A DNA stretch of 64,000 bases, taken from the NCBI GenBank assembly GCA_041389525.1, contig JAWKRR010000028.1:1-64000 (forward strand), written 5' to 3'. Positions 34,057 through 42,808 of the stretch are shown piece after piece. The stretch's first letter is position 1. Every line of letters starts with the position of its first letter. Under the pieces are notes generated by a model, which had not been told where the DNA came from, made no database searches, and was given only the letters and a program-made list of their open reading frames with translations. This DNA comes from JACKFB01 sp041389525 (lineage in GTDB: Bacteria > Myxococcota_A > UBA9042 > PHBI01 > JACKFB01). A program made the position numbers and the translations under genes.

Positions 34057-36358
34057 CGAGCTGATCGGCCAGCTCGCTCAGCGCGCTCCCGGCGAAACCG
34101 CCCCCGTACAGGTAGCGATAGGCCGCCCAAGCGCTGAAGACCGAGCGGACGTAGTCCCGGGCCTCCTGGTAGGGGATCTCCTCGACGAAGCGCATCAGAT
34201 CGCGCTGGCGGGTCGAGCGCAGCCAGCCTCGAAGCCGCCCCGGCCCCGCATTGTACGCGACGGCGACCAGCGGCAGTGAGCCGTCGAAGCGCTCGGCGAT
34301 GCGGGCCAGAAACTCGACGCCAAGCCGCACGTTGTCGGGCGGATCGAGGAGATCTTCGTAGGGGCTGGTGCGCTCGCTGATCTTGCGCAGCCAGTCGGCG
34401 GTGCCCGGCATGAGCTGGAGCAGACCCCGTGCGCCGGCGTGGCTGACGGCGGTGGTCCGGTAGGCGCTCTCGATGCGCATCACCGCCCACACCAGCAATG
34501 GATCCACGCCGTGCGAGGCGGATTCGCGCTCCACCAGCGGGCGAAATGGCGTCGGATACGCGGCGCGCCACAGCCCGGTCTGACCGTCGGCCGGTGAGGA
34601 GACGCCGAGGCGATCGAGGGCGCGGGCGGCCACACGGGCGCCGCGGCGGGGGGCGCCGGCGCGGGTGAGCAGGTGCGAGAGCCACAGCGCGCGGTCGGGC
34701 GTCGCCGAGAAATCGACCTCGTCGGCTTCGGCGGCGACCGCGTCGGCGAGCCCGAGCTGCGCCAGCGTCTCCAGCAGCACGCAGATGGCCTCGCAGTTCG
34801 CGGGGCGCGTCGCGGGGAGGTCTTCGACGGCGGTGGCCGCAGCGATGCGGGCTCTCAACGCGCCGGCCTTCTCGGGCGAGACCCCGTCGAGGGCGACCAG
34901 AGCGGCGAGGCCGTACCAGGCGACAGGGAAGCGGAGGGCGAGCTCAGCGAAGGCGGTCGCCGCCTCCTCCTGCTGACCGAGCCGGTTCAGGGTGTGAGCG
35001 TGCCAGTAGTCGATCTGGCCCCAGGTGCGCTCGCGCGAGGGGCGATACCCGCTGGCGACCAAGGGACCCAGCAGCGCGGCAGCGCGCGTCAGGCTCTTTT
35101 GGCGATCGAGGCGGGTCCACATCTCCATCGCTTCGTCGCCGACCGGGTCGTAGAAGATGAATCCACGGAATCGGCCGCGCACCTTGGCCGCGAGCCTCCC
35201 GAGCTCGCCCTTCGCGCCGTCGAGGGCGCGGAGGGCTGGCAGGCCATGGCGACGGAACGCGACGGGATCGCGGACCTCGGCGTGGGCGAGGCGCGCGTCC
35301 AGCGTCCCCTCGGGGCCGCCGGTGCTGAAGCCGAGGAAGGCGACCCGCGCAAGCAGGACCTCGGCCTCGAAGGGGACGTCCCCGATTGGGCACGTCGCCA
35401 GCGCGTCGCCGAGGGCCTGGGCGCCGCCGGGGTGGTCGCGCATGTACAGGCGCGAGCGCCCCAGCGTCACCAGCGCGTCGCAGCGCGCGCGCTCGTCGCG
35501 GGGGCCGCCCGAGACCAGGGTGAGCGCGCGGGCGCTGGCGTCGCGCGCCTGGTCCCATCGCCGCGAGACGAGCAGCAGGCGCGCGCGGTGGGCCTCAGCG
35601 GCGGCGGAGTCCATCGGCGGGAGCGCGTTGGCGAGGCTGTCGGGGACCTCGCTCAGGCCGATGCCCTGCTCGCCGATGCCGCCGGCGAGCAGGCGAATCG
35701 CGGCCGAACGAGCGCCCGCGGCGGCCAGGGCTTCGGCGGCGACCAGCCGAGACGCGCGACCCGCGGGCCCGGGGCCGACGAAGGGCAGCGCGAGCGCCGC
35801 ACCCAGCAGCGGATACGGACGGGAGACACCGCGCGCCGCGGCGACCCGCAGCCACGCGCTCACGCCGGGGATCGCGAAGCCGCCGAAGACGAGCCGCATC
35901 GCGGCGGCGACGTTGCCCCCCAGCGCGCGGACCACGTCGACGGCCGGCGTCTGCGGGACGGTCGTCGACTCGCTGAGCCAGTGCAGCAAGCGCGCCGCCC
36001 CCTCGGCGTCGTCGTCGGCGAGGCGCGCCTTGACCCGGTCTAGCCATGGGCCGGCCGTGGCGTCGCTGGGGTGGGCGTCGTCGCCGTCGCCGTCAGCGCC
36101 GAGCTCGTCGGCGCCGTCCGTGGGGTCGGCGGCTCCGGGGAGGTCCGGCGCGTCCGCGGGGTCGGCCGCCGCGGGAGGCACCTCCGCCACCACCGCAGGC
36201 GCGACCGCGGACGCCTCGACAGCCGCCGCGGAGGACGGTGGCGCCTCGGCCAGCCCGCCCTCGCCGAGCGGCCCGATGATAAGCCAGCCCGCGCAGATCA
36301 GCGCGGCGAGCGCACGGGGCGCAGATCTCGACAGCGATGCACGGGGCGCGTTCTTCAT
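33998..36358 (-). CDS. slt: soluble lytic murein transglycosylase
   Basis: This is a 786-residue periplasmic enzyme that cleaves peptidoglycan to 1,6-anhydro products. The start is the ATG at 36358; a TTG three codons earlier is an alternative. A signal peptide is at about residues 1-35. A low-complexity Ala/Pro/Asp-rich linker follows to about residue 140. The middle is a helical superhelix (the U-shaped repeat region of Slt70). The C-terminal catalytic SLT domain starts with LLVWAVMRIESAYRTT (catalytic Glu630), then GLLQLMPGTA and AYNAGPGRLRGW. It is co-oriented with the following TPR lipoprotein gene and overlaps the esterase gene by 59 bases at its 3' end. Confidence 0.9.
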   Translation of the reverse strand: MKNAPRASLSRSAPRALAALICAGWLIIGPLGEGGLAEAPPSSAAAVEASAVAPAVVAEVPPAAADPADAPDLPGAADPTDGADELGADGDGDDAHPSDATAGPWLDRVKARLADDDAEGAARLLHWLSESTTVPQTPAVDVVRALGGNVAAAMRLVFGGFAIPGVSAWLRVAAARGVSRPYPLLGAALALPFVGPGPAGRASRLVAAEALAAAGARSAAIRLLAGGIGEQGIGLSEVPDSLANALPPMDSAAAEAHRARLLLVSRRWDQARDASARALTLVSGGPRDERARCDALVTLGRSRLYMRDHPGGAQALGDALATCPIGDVPFEAEVLLARVAFLGFSTGGPEGTLDARLAHAEVRDPVAFRRHGLPALRALDGAKGELGRLAAKVRGRFRGFIFYDPVGDEAMEMWTRLDRQKSLTRAAALLGPLVASGYRPSRERTWGQIDYWHAHTLNRLGQQEEAATAFAELALRFPVAWYGLAALVALDGVSPEKAGALRARIAAATAVEDLPATRPANCEAICVLLETLAQLGLADAVAAEADEVDFSATPDRALWLSHLLTRAGAPRRGARVAARALDRLGVSSPADGQTGLWRAAYPTPFRPLVERESASHGVDPLLVWAVMRIESAYRTTAVSHAGARGLLQLMPGTADWLRKISERTSPYEDLLDPPDNVRLGVEFLARIAERFDGSLPLVAVAYNAGPGRLRGWLRSTRQRDLMRFVEEIPYQEARDYVRSVFSAWAAYRYLYGGGFAGSALSELADQLVKELPEEERPARTPKRRRR

Positions 36359-36454
36359 CCCCGTCAAGGTCTCACGGCTGCGTCTCTCACACCAAAGACG
36401 CGCCGTAATCAGCAGGCCGATCGACCGGTGGCCCCGCCTGCCAGCCGCCCCTGC

Positions 36455-37249
36455 TCAGCGCTCGCCGAGGCGCCGCAGGTAGTCCTTCGCCTCTTCGATC
36501 CAGCGCTTCTCGAGCCCGCCGGCCTCCCCGTCTTTCAGGGCGCGCCGCAGCTGAGCCGCGGCTCCCGCGTGGTCCTCTGCGTGGTAGAGCGCTTGCCCCA
36601 GGAAGAGGCGATTCAGCGGCGTGGCCGAGATGCCGACCGCCCGCTTGAGCAGGTCGACAGCCTTGTCCCGGTCGCCCACGCTGGTCGGCCACTCCGGCGC
36701 GACCATGCACACCTTGCCGAGCAATCGCAGCGGCGCCGCGTCGTCGTAGGCCGGGTCGATGGCGATGGCCTTCTCGGCGAACTCCACGACGCGGCTCAGC
36801 GGACCCGTCTGCGACGTCGCCTCCGCCTCCCGCGCCGCGTTGACTGCGGCGTAGTACCAGCCCTCGACCCGCGCGCCGTCGCGCTCGCTCGCCTGCTCGC
36901 CGTACTTGCGGCCGAGCTTGGCGTAGGCCTCCCGCTGGGCGTTCTGCGTGATGAGGTCCGCCATGGTGTGGGCGTCGCGCGACACGCGCCACAGCGCCTC
37001 GTAGGGCGAATCAGCCCCCACGCTCAAGGCCTTCTCGGCGGCCGCGAGCCCTCGGTCGGCCTCCGCCGGCGTGCTCGGGTGCGAGGCCGCGACCTGGTCG
37101 GACATCTCAAGCAGCGCGACGGCGTCGTCGGGCAGGCCTTCCAGGCGATCGGCCGGGGGGTCGAACACCACCAACTTGGGGGTGCAGGCCGCGATGCAGA
37201 GGACGACGGCGAGCAGGCCGACGCGGTGGATAGCGCCGTTGAGTTTCAC
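36455..37249 (-). CDS. TPR lipoprotein (TRAP TatT-like)
   Basis: This is a 264-residue protein starting at a GTG with GGAGG 6 bases upstream. The lipoprotein signal ends at IAAC (Cys22). The mature protein is helical and has tetratricopeptide-like pairs (WYYAAVNAAREAEAT, FAEKAIAIDPAYDDAAPLRL, RLFLGQALYHAEDHAGAAAQ). This fits the TatT-type periplasmic component family, some members of which are linked to substrate handling for TRAP transporters, though no TRAP genes are nearby. It lies upstream of the lytic transglycosylase, but 96 bases away, so co-transcription is possible. Confidence 0.75.
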   Translation of the reverse strand: MKLNGAIHRVGLLAVVLCIAACTPKLVVFDPPADRLEGLPDDAVALLEMSDQVAASHPSTPAEADRGLAAAEKALSVGADSPYEALWRVSRDAHTMADLITQNAQREAYAKLGRKYGEQASERDGARVEGWYYAAVNAAREAEATSQTGPLSRVVEFAEKAIAIDPAYDDAAPLRLLGKVCMVAPEWPTSVGDRDKAVDLLKRAVGISATPLNRLFLGQALYHAEDHAGAAAQLRRALKDGEAGGLEKRWIEEAKDYLRRLGER

Positions 37250-37372
37250 GGGGTTCCTCCGCGTGATCAGTTCGCGCTGTCTTAGCCGACGGGCGCTGGA
37301 CGGTCAAACGGGACACGCGCGCGCAGCCCATGCGAATTGACCGGGGCGCGGCGCCGTGGAAACCTCCGCCGT

Positions 37373-38890
37373 GTGAAGCGAATCAGCGCAGCGTGCGCCG
37401 CGGGGCTTTTCCTGGCGCTATCCATCGGGGGTACGCACCGGGCGTCGGCCGTGACCGTCGGCACGCACGGTGGCCTCAAGCAGCGCTACGTCGTGCTGTC
37501 GCCCTTCGACGCGGACGCACGGGGAGGCGCCCACGGCAACCGCAGCCGCGACGTGGTCCAGTTGGACGTGGGCGGCCGCTTCGAGGTGTCGCGCCAGCTC
37601 TGGATGCGCACGACGCTGCAGGTCTTCGACGGGCAGGTGCTCGGCGACGAGAGCGCCCTGCACGCCGGCCCCCGCTCGCGGCTCTGGCACAACGGCAGCC
37701 TCCGAGACGACCTCTTCCTGCGCGAAGCCGTCGTTCAGGTGCCCATCGGCCTCGGTGAGGTCCGCGTCGGGCGGCGCGCCGGCGACTGGGGCCTCGGGAT
37801 GGCTATCCACGACGGGCGCGCGACCAGCTCGCCTTTCGCGGATCCGCACGACGGCGACATCTATAATGGAATCATCGTCGACGCGATGCCGCTGCGCGCG
37901 TTCGTCAAGGGTCGCGCCGGGGAGGCCGTGAGGCTGCACCTGGGCTTTGACGTCATCGAGCGCGACGAGCTGGTCGACCGGAAAGACGGCGATCTCGCGC
38001 TGCGGTATTCGGGCGCGATTCTGTGGGAGGAGCGTCTGACGAGTGCGGGTGCGATGATTGTGCACCGCAATGTCGACCTCGCGTGGGGCGAGCGGAGTGA
38101 CACGCTCTTCGACGTGACCATGTCGGTGACCCGCCCCATCGCGCGGGACCTGCAGCTCATCGTGAGCGCCGAGGGAGCGGCCCTGGTCGGAGACATCACC
38201 GAGCGACCGCGACCCCCAGCCGAGGGCGAGAGCGCCGGAGCGCCGGGTCGCACCGAGACCCGGGTCCGGCAGTTCGGCGCCATGGCGCGGGTGGAGTTGG
38301 AGGCCCCAGCCCGCGGGATTGGAGCCTCCCTCGAGCTGGGCGCGGCCAGCGGCGACGACGACGCCCTGGACGGGAACGACACGGCGTTTCGCTTCGACCC
38401 GGCGCACCGCGTCGGGATGATCCTGTTCGAAGAGGTCCTCGCGCGCGCGACCGCCGCGACGCGCAGCGATCTCCTGGCCGGCGACTCCGACGCACCGCGC
38501 GGCCGAGTCGACGCCTTCGCCACCGGCGGCAGCATCAGCTCAGCGGCCTACGCGGCGCCGCTCTTTCGCGTCGAGGCCTGCAACGGCTGCTTCATCGGCC
38601 ACGTCGGTGGCCTCGTCGCCTTCGCGCCGGTCGGCATCCCCGCCCCCGACCCCGCCGCTTCCACCTCCAAGAACGCCAACCCCTACGGCGGCAAGGCCAC
38701 GAAGGGCTTGCTCGGCTGGGAGGTCAATCTCTCCGCCGAGGTCCGCGTCGCCCTCCCCGACACGGCCGAGTTCTCCATCGGCACCCAGTACGGCGTGTTT
38801 CGAAGCGGCCCTGCCCTCCGCGCACGCGACGGCCGACCCGAACCGGGCATGATCCACAAGTGGCGCGTCCTCGCCGATGTGAGCTGGTGA
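37373..38890 (+). CDS. outer-membrane beta-barrel protein
   Basis: This is a 505-residue protein starting at a GTG at 37373; no strong ribosome site is seen, and a TTG at 37337 is the alternative. The signal peptide ends near residue 29 (ASA). The rest alternates short strand-like segments with polar turns, such as VQLDVGGRFEVSRQLWMRTTLQVF and WEVNLSAEVRVALPDTAEFSIG, and ends in the aromatic residue Trp, as is common for barrel proteins. It contains no Cys pair except CNGC. It could be a porin-like channel or an export channel for an MMPL transporter; the MMPL gene follows 111 bases later, but that partner role is only a suggestion. Confidence 0.7.
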   Translation: MKRISAACAAGLFLALSIGGTHRASAVTVGTHGGLKQRYVVLSPFDADARGGAHGNRSRDVVQLDVGGRFEVSRQLWMRTTLQVFDGQVLGDESALHAGPRSRLWHNGSLRDDLFLREAVVQVPIGLGEVRVGRRAGDWGLGMAIHDGRATSSPFADPHDGDIYNGIIVDAMPLRAFVKGRAGEAVRLHLGFDVIERDELVDRKDGDLALRYSGAILWEERLTSAGAMIVHRNVDLAWGERSDTLFDVTMSVTRPIARDLQLIVSAEGAALVGDITERPRPPAEGESAGAPGRTETRVRQFGAMARVELEAPARGIGASLELGAASGDDDALDGNDTAFRFDPAHRVGMILFEEVLARATAATRSDLLAGDSDAPRGRVDAFATGGSISSAAYAAPLFRVEACNGCFIGHVGGLVAFAPVGIPAPDPAASTSKNANPYGGKATKGLLGWEVNLSAEVRVALPDTAEFSIGTQYGVFRSGPALRARDGRPEPGMIHKWRVLADVSW

Positions 38891-38963
38891 ACGGCCGCGG
38901 GGGCGGGCGTCGGTGACGCCGATCCCTCGCGCGTTCCAGCGCGGAATGGTCCCATTTCGGGCG

Positions 38964-38992
38964 TTGTCTCGCTGACAGATTGCCACTAGGAT
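38964..38992 (+). promoter_or_regulatory. candidate sigma-70-like promoter for the MMPL gene
   Basis: TTGTCT at 38964-38969 and TAGGAT at 38987-38992 are separated by exactly 17 bases. The ATG of the MMPL gene starts at 39002, so a transcript would start about 0-3 bases before it. The mRNA would be leaderless or nearly so. Neither hexamer is perfect, so this rests on spacing and position. Confidence 0.4.
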
Positions 38993-39001
38993 TCGCGCCC
39001 C

Positions 39002-41830
39002 ATGCGCGAGCGCCTCTTCCAATTGATGCTCCGGGCCGTCCTCGGACACCCCCGTCGAGTCATCCTCGCCACGCTGGCGCTGACGCTCGGCGCCGCCCTC
39101 TTTATCCCCGGCCTGCGCGTCGAGGCGGGCCACAAGAGCATGTCGGACTCGCAGAGTCCGCACTTCCTCAAGCTGGAAGCGTTTCTCGAGGACTTCGGCT
39201 CGCCCAACCAGCTCGTGCTGATGGTCGAGGGCGGCACCGAGGCCTTGCGCCAGACCGTCATCGCCCGCGTCCTGACCGACATCCCCGCGACGACGCCCGT
39301 CGACGATCCCGACGGGTGCGATGCCCAGGCGCCGCCCAACGCGCCCTCCTGCGTGCGCGACATCCTGGGCTACATCGATCTCGAGAAGTTCGCCGACCAC
39401 GGCCTGCTCTTCCTCGACGAGGCGTCCATCGACCGCGTCGTGACGGCGCTCGAAGATCCCGAGCTCGGCATCGCGACGCTGCGTCAGATGGACGGCATCG
39501 AGGCCTTCCTCCAGAAGCTCGCCGCCGGCATCGAGGCCCGCGGCGACGCTGAGCAGCCCAAGGGCGAGGCGCGCGACCGCGCCGAACGCGTCATGAAGGG
39601 GCTGGCCAGCCTGCTGGACGGGATGGCAGCGCGGCTGGAGGACCCGGCGCGCCTGAAGACGCCGATTCAGACCGAGCTCGCCGACGCGATGGGTGGCGAC
39701 GGCGGCAAGATGCGCGGCATCGACCGCAAGGGCTACTTCTCGTCGAAGGACGGCTCGCTCAAGCTGGCGCTGATCCGGCCGGTGACGGAGACCGACGCGC
39801 CCCGGCCGGTGTCGGCCCTGGTCGGCTACGTCGAGCACCGAACCGCCGCCATCATCGCCGAGGTCGGCGGCCCCTGCGCGCTCGCGAACCCTGACGTCAC
39901 CGCCTGCCCCGACGGGCAGCTCACCGCGGCGCTGACCGGCATGCCCGCCCTCGTCGCCGACGAGACACGCACCCTCAACCGCGACCTCCCGCTCACCAGC
40001 ATCATCGCCCTGATCGGCGTCGCCCTGCTCTTCGCGATCGGCTTCCGCTCAGTGAGCTCCGTGGCCCTCGGCCTCGTCCCGCTCCTCGTCGGTCTGGTCT
40101 GGACCCTCGCCTTCGTCCACCTCGCCTTCGACTCCCTCAACCTGCTCACGTCATCCTTCGTGGCCATCCTCCTCGGCCTCGGCATCGACTTCGCTGTGCA
40201 CATCCTCGCCCGCTATCAGGACGCCCGCCGCGACGACAGCAGCGCCGCCCACGCCGTCGAGGTCGCCCTGCGCAGCACAGGCCCGGGAGTGCTCACCGGC
40301 GGCATCACGACCGCGGGCGCCTTCCTCGCGCTCGCCCCCGTGAACTTCAAGGCCTTCTCCGAGCTCGGCATCATGACGGCCTTTGGCGTGGTCATCGTCA
40401 TGATCGCCACCTTCTTGCTGCTGCCAGCGATGCTCGTCATCCCCCGCTTCGAGCGCCTCCAGGGCAAGATCCATCTCCCGTCGCGCATGGCGAACCGCCG
40501 CGGCGTCCCCGAGTGGGTCGTCGCCCACCCTTGGCTCTTCATCATCGGCGGCGCGGTGGTCTCCATCGCCATGACCGTTCAGGGCGAGCGACTTCAGTGG
40601 AACTACGACATCACCTCGCTGCTGCCTGACGGGGTGCCGTCGCTCAAGGCGTGGGACGTCCTGCGCGAGCGCACCGACTACAGCGGCGAGACCGCCTCCA
40701 TCGTCGCGACCAGCGAGGCGCAGGCCCAGGAGTTCACTGAGAAATTGGAGGCCATGCCCTCGGTGGCCCGCGTCGACTCTGCCCTCGGCTACCTGCCCGA
40801 GAACCAGGCGGCGAAGCTCAAAGCGCTCGCGGCCCTGAGACCTGCGCTGGGGACGCCCGACGGCGATCGGCCCGCCCGCACCGAGGTCGACATCGCCGCC
40901 ACGCGCGAGGCGGCCCAAGACCTCGCCGACAGCCTCGAGGACGCCCAATTCGAAGCCGCCCGCGGCGCCGCAGCTGAGGCCGCCTGGCTCGAGGCGCCCG
41001 TCGCCGCCGCGAAACGCCTCAGCAAAGCCCTCGCCGCGCTCGAAGGCGACACCGGCGCCGCCACCCTGCGCGAGCTCCAGGCTCAGATCCTCGACATCCG
41101 CCGCCGCGTCCTCGCAAGCCTGCGCGTCGTCACCACCGGCGAGCCGATGACCGCGGCCGCCATGATCAAGGACCTCCCGCAGGGCCTCCAGGACCGCCTC
41201 TACAAAGACGGCCGCTTCGCGCTCTACGTCTACCCGGCCGCCAACATCGGCCAGCGCACCTTCCGCCTCTCCTTCGTCTCCGACATCGAGTCGGTGTCGG
41301 AGACGGCCACCGGCTTCCCGGTCACCCACTGGCACTCGATTCAGGCGATCGAAGCCGGCTTTCAGGAGGCGACGATCCTCGCCACCATCACCATCTTCAT
41401 CCTGCTCTTCATCGACTTCCGGCGCGTGGGCACGACGCTGCTCGCCCTCATCCCCCTCTTCGTCGGTGTGCTGTGGGCTTGGGGCGGCATGAGCCTGATG
41501 GGGATGAGCTATAACCCCGCGAATATTATCGCGTTCCCGTTAATACTCGGCATCGGCGTCGACACAGGCGTCCACGTCCTCCACCGCTGGCACCAACAGA
41601 CCGACGGCGACATCGCCGCGGTCGTGCGCACCACCGGCCGCGCCATCCTGATCTCATCGGCGACCACGATGATCGGCTTCGGCTCCCTGGCGCTCGCCAC
41701 CCACCGCGGGATGTCCTCCCTCGGCACGGTGCTCCTGCTCGGCGTCAGCGCCTGCCTCGTCACCGCCACGCTCATCCTCCCCGCGCTGCTCGCAGCGTTC
41801 CGCCGCCGCCGCGAAGCCGCCGCCAATTGA
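39002..41830 (+). CDS. MMPL/RND-family transporter (HpnN-like)
   Basis: This is a 942-residue integral membrane protein. It has a duplicated layout: an N-terminal span (residues about 19-37), a large periplasmic loop (about 40-325), a cluster of spans (about 325-470), a second span near 515-530, a second loop (about 530-785), and a second cluster (about 785-935). Conserved RND motifs appear in each half: LLGLGIDFAVHILARYQD near 390 and LGIGVDTGVHVLHRW near 848. Such proteins export hydrophobic molecules, including hopanoids and siderophores, powered by the proton gradient. The substrate is unknown. A candidate promoter lies just upstream. A PhnD-like periplasmic protein follows after 60 bases. 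Confidence 0.87.
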   Translation: MRERLFQLMLRAVLGHPRRVILATLALTLGAALFIPGLRVEAGHKSMSDSQSPHFLKLEAFLEDFGSPNQLVLMVEGGTEALRQTVIARVLTDIPATTPVDDPDGCDAQAPPNAPSCVRDILGYIDLEKFADHGLLFLDEASIDRVVTALEDPELGIATLRQMDGIEAFLQKLAAGIEARGDAEQPKGEARDRAERVMKGLASLLDGMAARLEDPARLKTPIQTELADAMGGDGGKMRGIDRKGYFSSKDGSLKLALIRPVTETDAPRPVSALVGYVEHRTAAIIAEVGGPCALANPDVTACPDGQLTAALTGMPALVADETRTLNRDLPLTSIIALIGVALLFAIGFRSVSSVALGLVPLLVGLVWTLAFVHLAFDSLNLLTSSFVAILLGLGIDFAVHILARYQDARRDDSSAAHAVEVALRSTGPGVLTGGITTAGAFLALAPVNFKAFSELGIMTAFGVVIVMIATFLLLPAMLVIPRFERLQGKIHLPSRMANRRGVPEWVVAHPWLFIIGGAVVSIAMTVQGERLQWNYDITSLLPDGVPSLKAWDVLRERTDYSGETASIVATSEAQAQEFTEKLEAMPSVARVDSALGYLPENQAAKLKALAALRPALGTPDGDRPARTEVDIAATREAAQDLADSLEDAQFEAARGAAAEAAWLEAPVAAAKRLSKALAALEGDTGAATLRELQAQILDIRRRVLASLRVVTTGEPMTAAAMIKDLPQGLQDRLYKDGRFALYVYPAANIGQRTFRLSFVSDIESVSETATGFPVTHWHSIQAIEAGFQEATILATITIFILLFIDFRRVGTTLLALIPLFVGVLWAWGGMSLMGMSYNPANIIAFPLILGIGVDTGVHVLHRWHQQTDGDIAAVVRTTGRAILISSATTMIGFGSLALATHRGMSSLGTVLLLGVSACLVTATLILPALLAAFRRRREAAAN

Positions 41831-41890
41831 ATCTTGCGGCCGCCGACGCGTAGAAAGGCACGCCTACTCGTCCGAACCTGGGAGCCCTCC

Positions 41891-42724
41891 ATGCGTCACC
41901 TGACCCGACCCGCCTTGAGCGCGCTCGCTACGCTCTGCCTCGTCGCGCTCGCCGCCCCCGCCTCGCAAGCCGCCACCCTCGCCTTCTGCCACGACGGCGG
42001 CCCCGGCAACACCTCCCAGGCGGAGCCCAAGGTCGCCCAGTTCCTCCGCCACATCGAGCGCACCGTCGGCCTCTCCGCGGGCAGCCTCAGCGGCGAGTAC
42101 CACACCGATCACGCCGGCTGCGTCCGCTACTTCGACGCCAAGCGCCCCGAGATCGGCGTGCTGGACCTCGCGACCCTGCTCCGCCACGGCGCGGCCTGGA
42201 AGCTCACCCCCATCGCCCACGTCGGCGAGCCGGCGCCCACGCGCTACCACGTGCTCGTGCGCAAGGGGACCTACGCCGCCCTCGGCGCGCTCACCGGCAA
42301 GCAGGTCATCGCGGCGCTCCCCGACGACTCTGATTTCCTCAGCAAGATCGTGCTGGACGGCAAGGGCGACCCCGCCTCGTGGAAGGTCTCGTTCACCTCT
42401 CGTCCGCTCAAGGGGCTGCGCGCCGTCGCCCGCGAGGAGGCCGACGCGACCATCGTCGACGGCGAGACCTTCGCGCACCTCGCCGAGCTGTCCCTGCCCA
42501 CCGCCCTGGTGTCGATCCACGAGTCGCCAGCGCTGCCCGGTCTGACCATGGTGTCGGTCGGCCAGAACGGCGGCGCCCCCGACCTCGTCGCGCGCCTGCT
42601 CAAGGCGCTGGGCTCGCTCTGCGAAGGCGACGGCAAAGAGCTGTGCAAGCAGCTCAAGGTCGACCGACTCCAGAAGGCCGAGCCCGCCCGCTTCGAGGCG
42701 CTGCGCCGCAGCTACGGGAAGTAG
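41891..42724 (+). CDS. PhnD-like periplasmic binding protein
   Basis: This is a 277-residue protein. The ATG at 41891 is preceded by GGGAG. A Sec signal (residues 1-27, cleavage after SQA) leads to a mature domain that resembles the PhnD/SsuA-type substrate-binding fold: the segments IGVLDLATLLRHG, HVLVRKGTYAALGALTGKQV, ATIVDGETF and VSIHESPALPGLTMV correspond to common positions. Two Cys pairs (C49/C97-type and CEGDGKELCKQ) suggest disulfides. No ABC permease or ATPase gene adjoins, so it may act with a distant transporter, as a sensor, or as an accessory to the MMPL protein. Substrate unknown. Confidence 0.68.
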   Translation: MRHLTRPALSALATLCLVALAAPASQAATLAFCHDGGPGNTSQAEPKVAQFLRHIERTVGLSAGSLSGEYHTDHAGCVRYFDAKRPEIGVLDLATLLRHGAAWKLTPIAHVGEPAPTRYHVLVRKGTYAALGALTGKQVIAALPDDSDFLSKIVLDGKGDPASWKVSFTSRPLKGLRAVAREEADATIVDGETFAHLAELSLPTALVSIHESPALPGLTMVSVGQNGGAPDLVARLLKALGSLCEGDGKELCKQLKVDRLQKAEPARFEALRRSYGK

Positions 42725-42808
42725 CGCAGGGGCCAGCCGAGAAGTCGAGCGCGAGCGAGCGACGAGGCCGCAGCGAGCTCGCCGGCGGCGCGTCTCAAGC
42801 CCTGGGGG

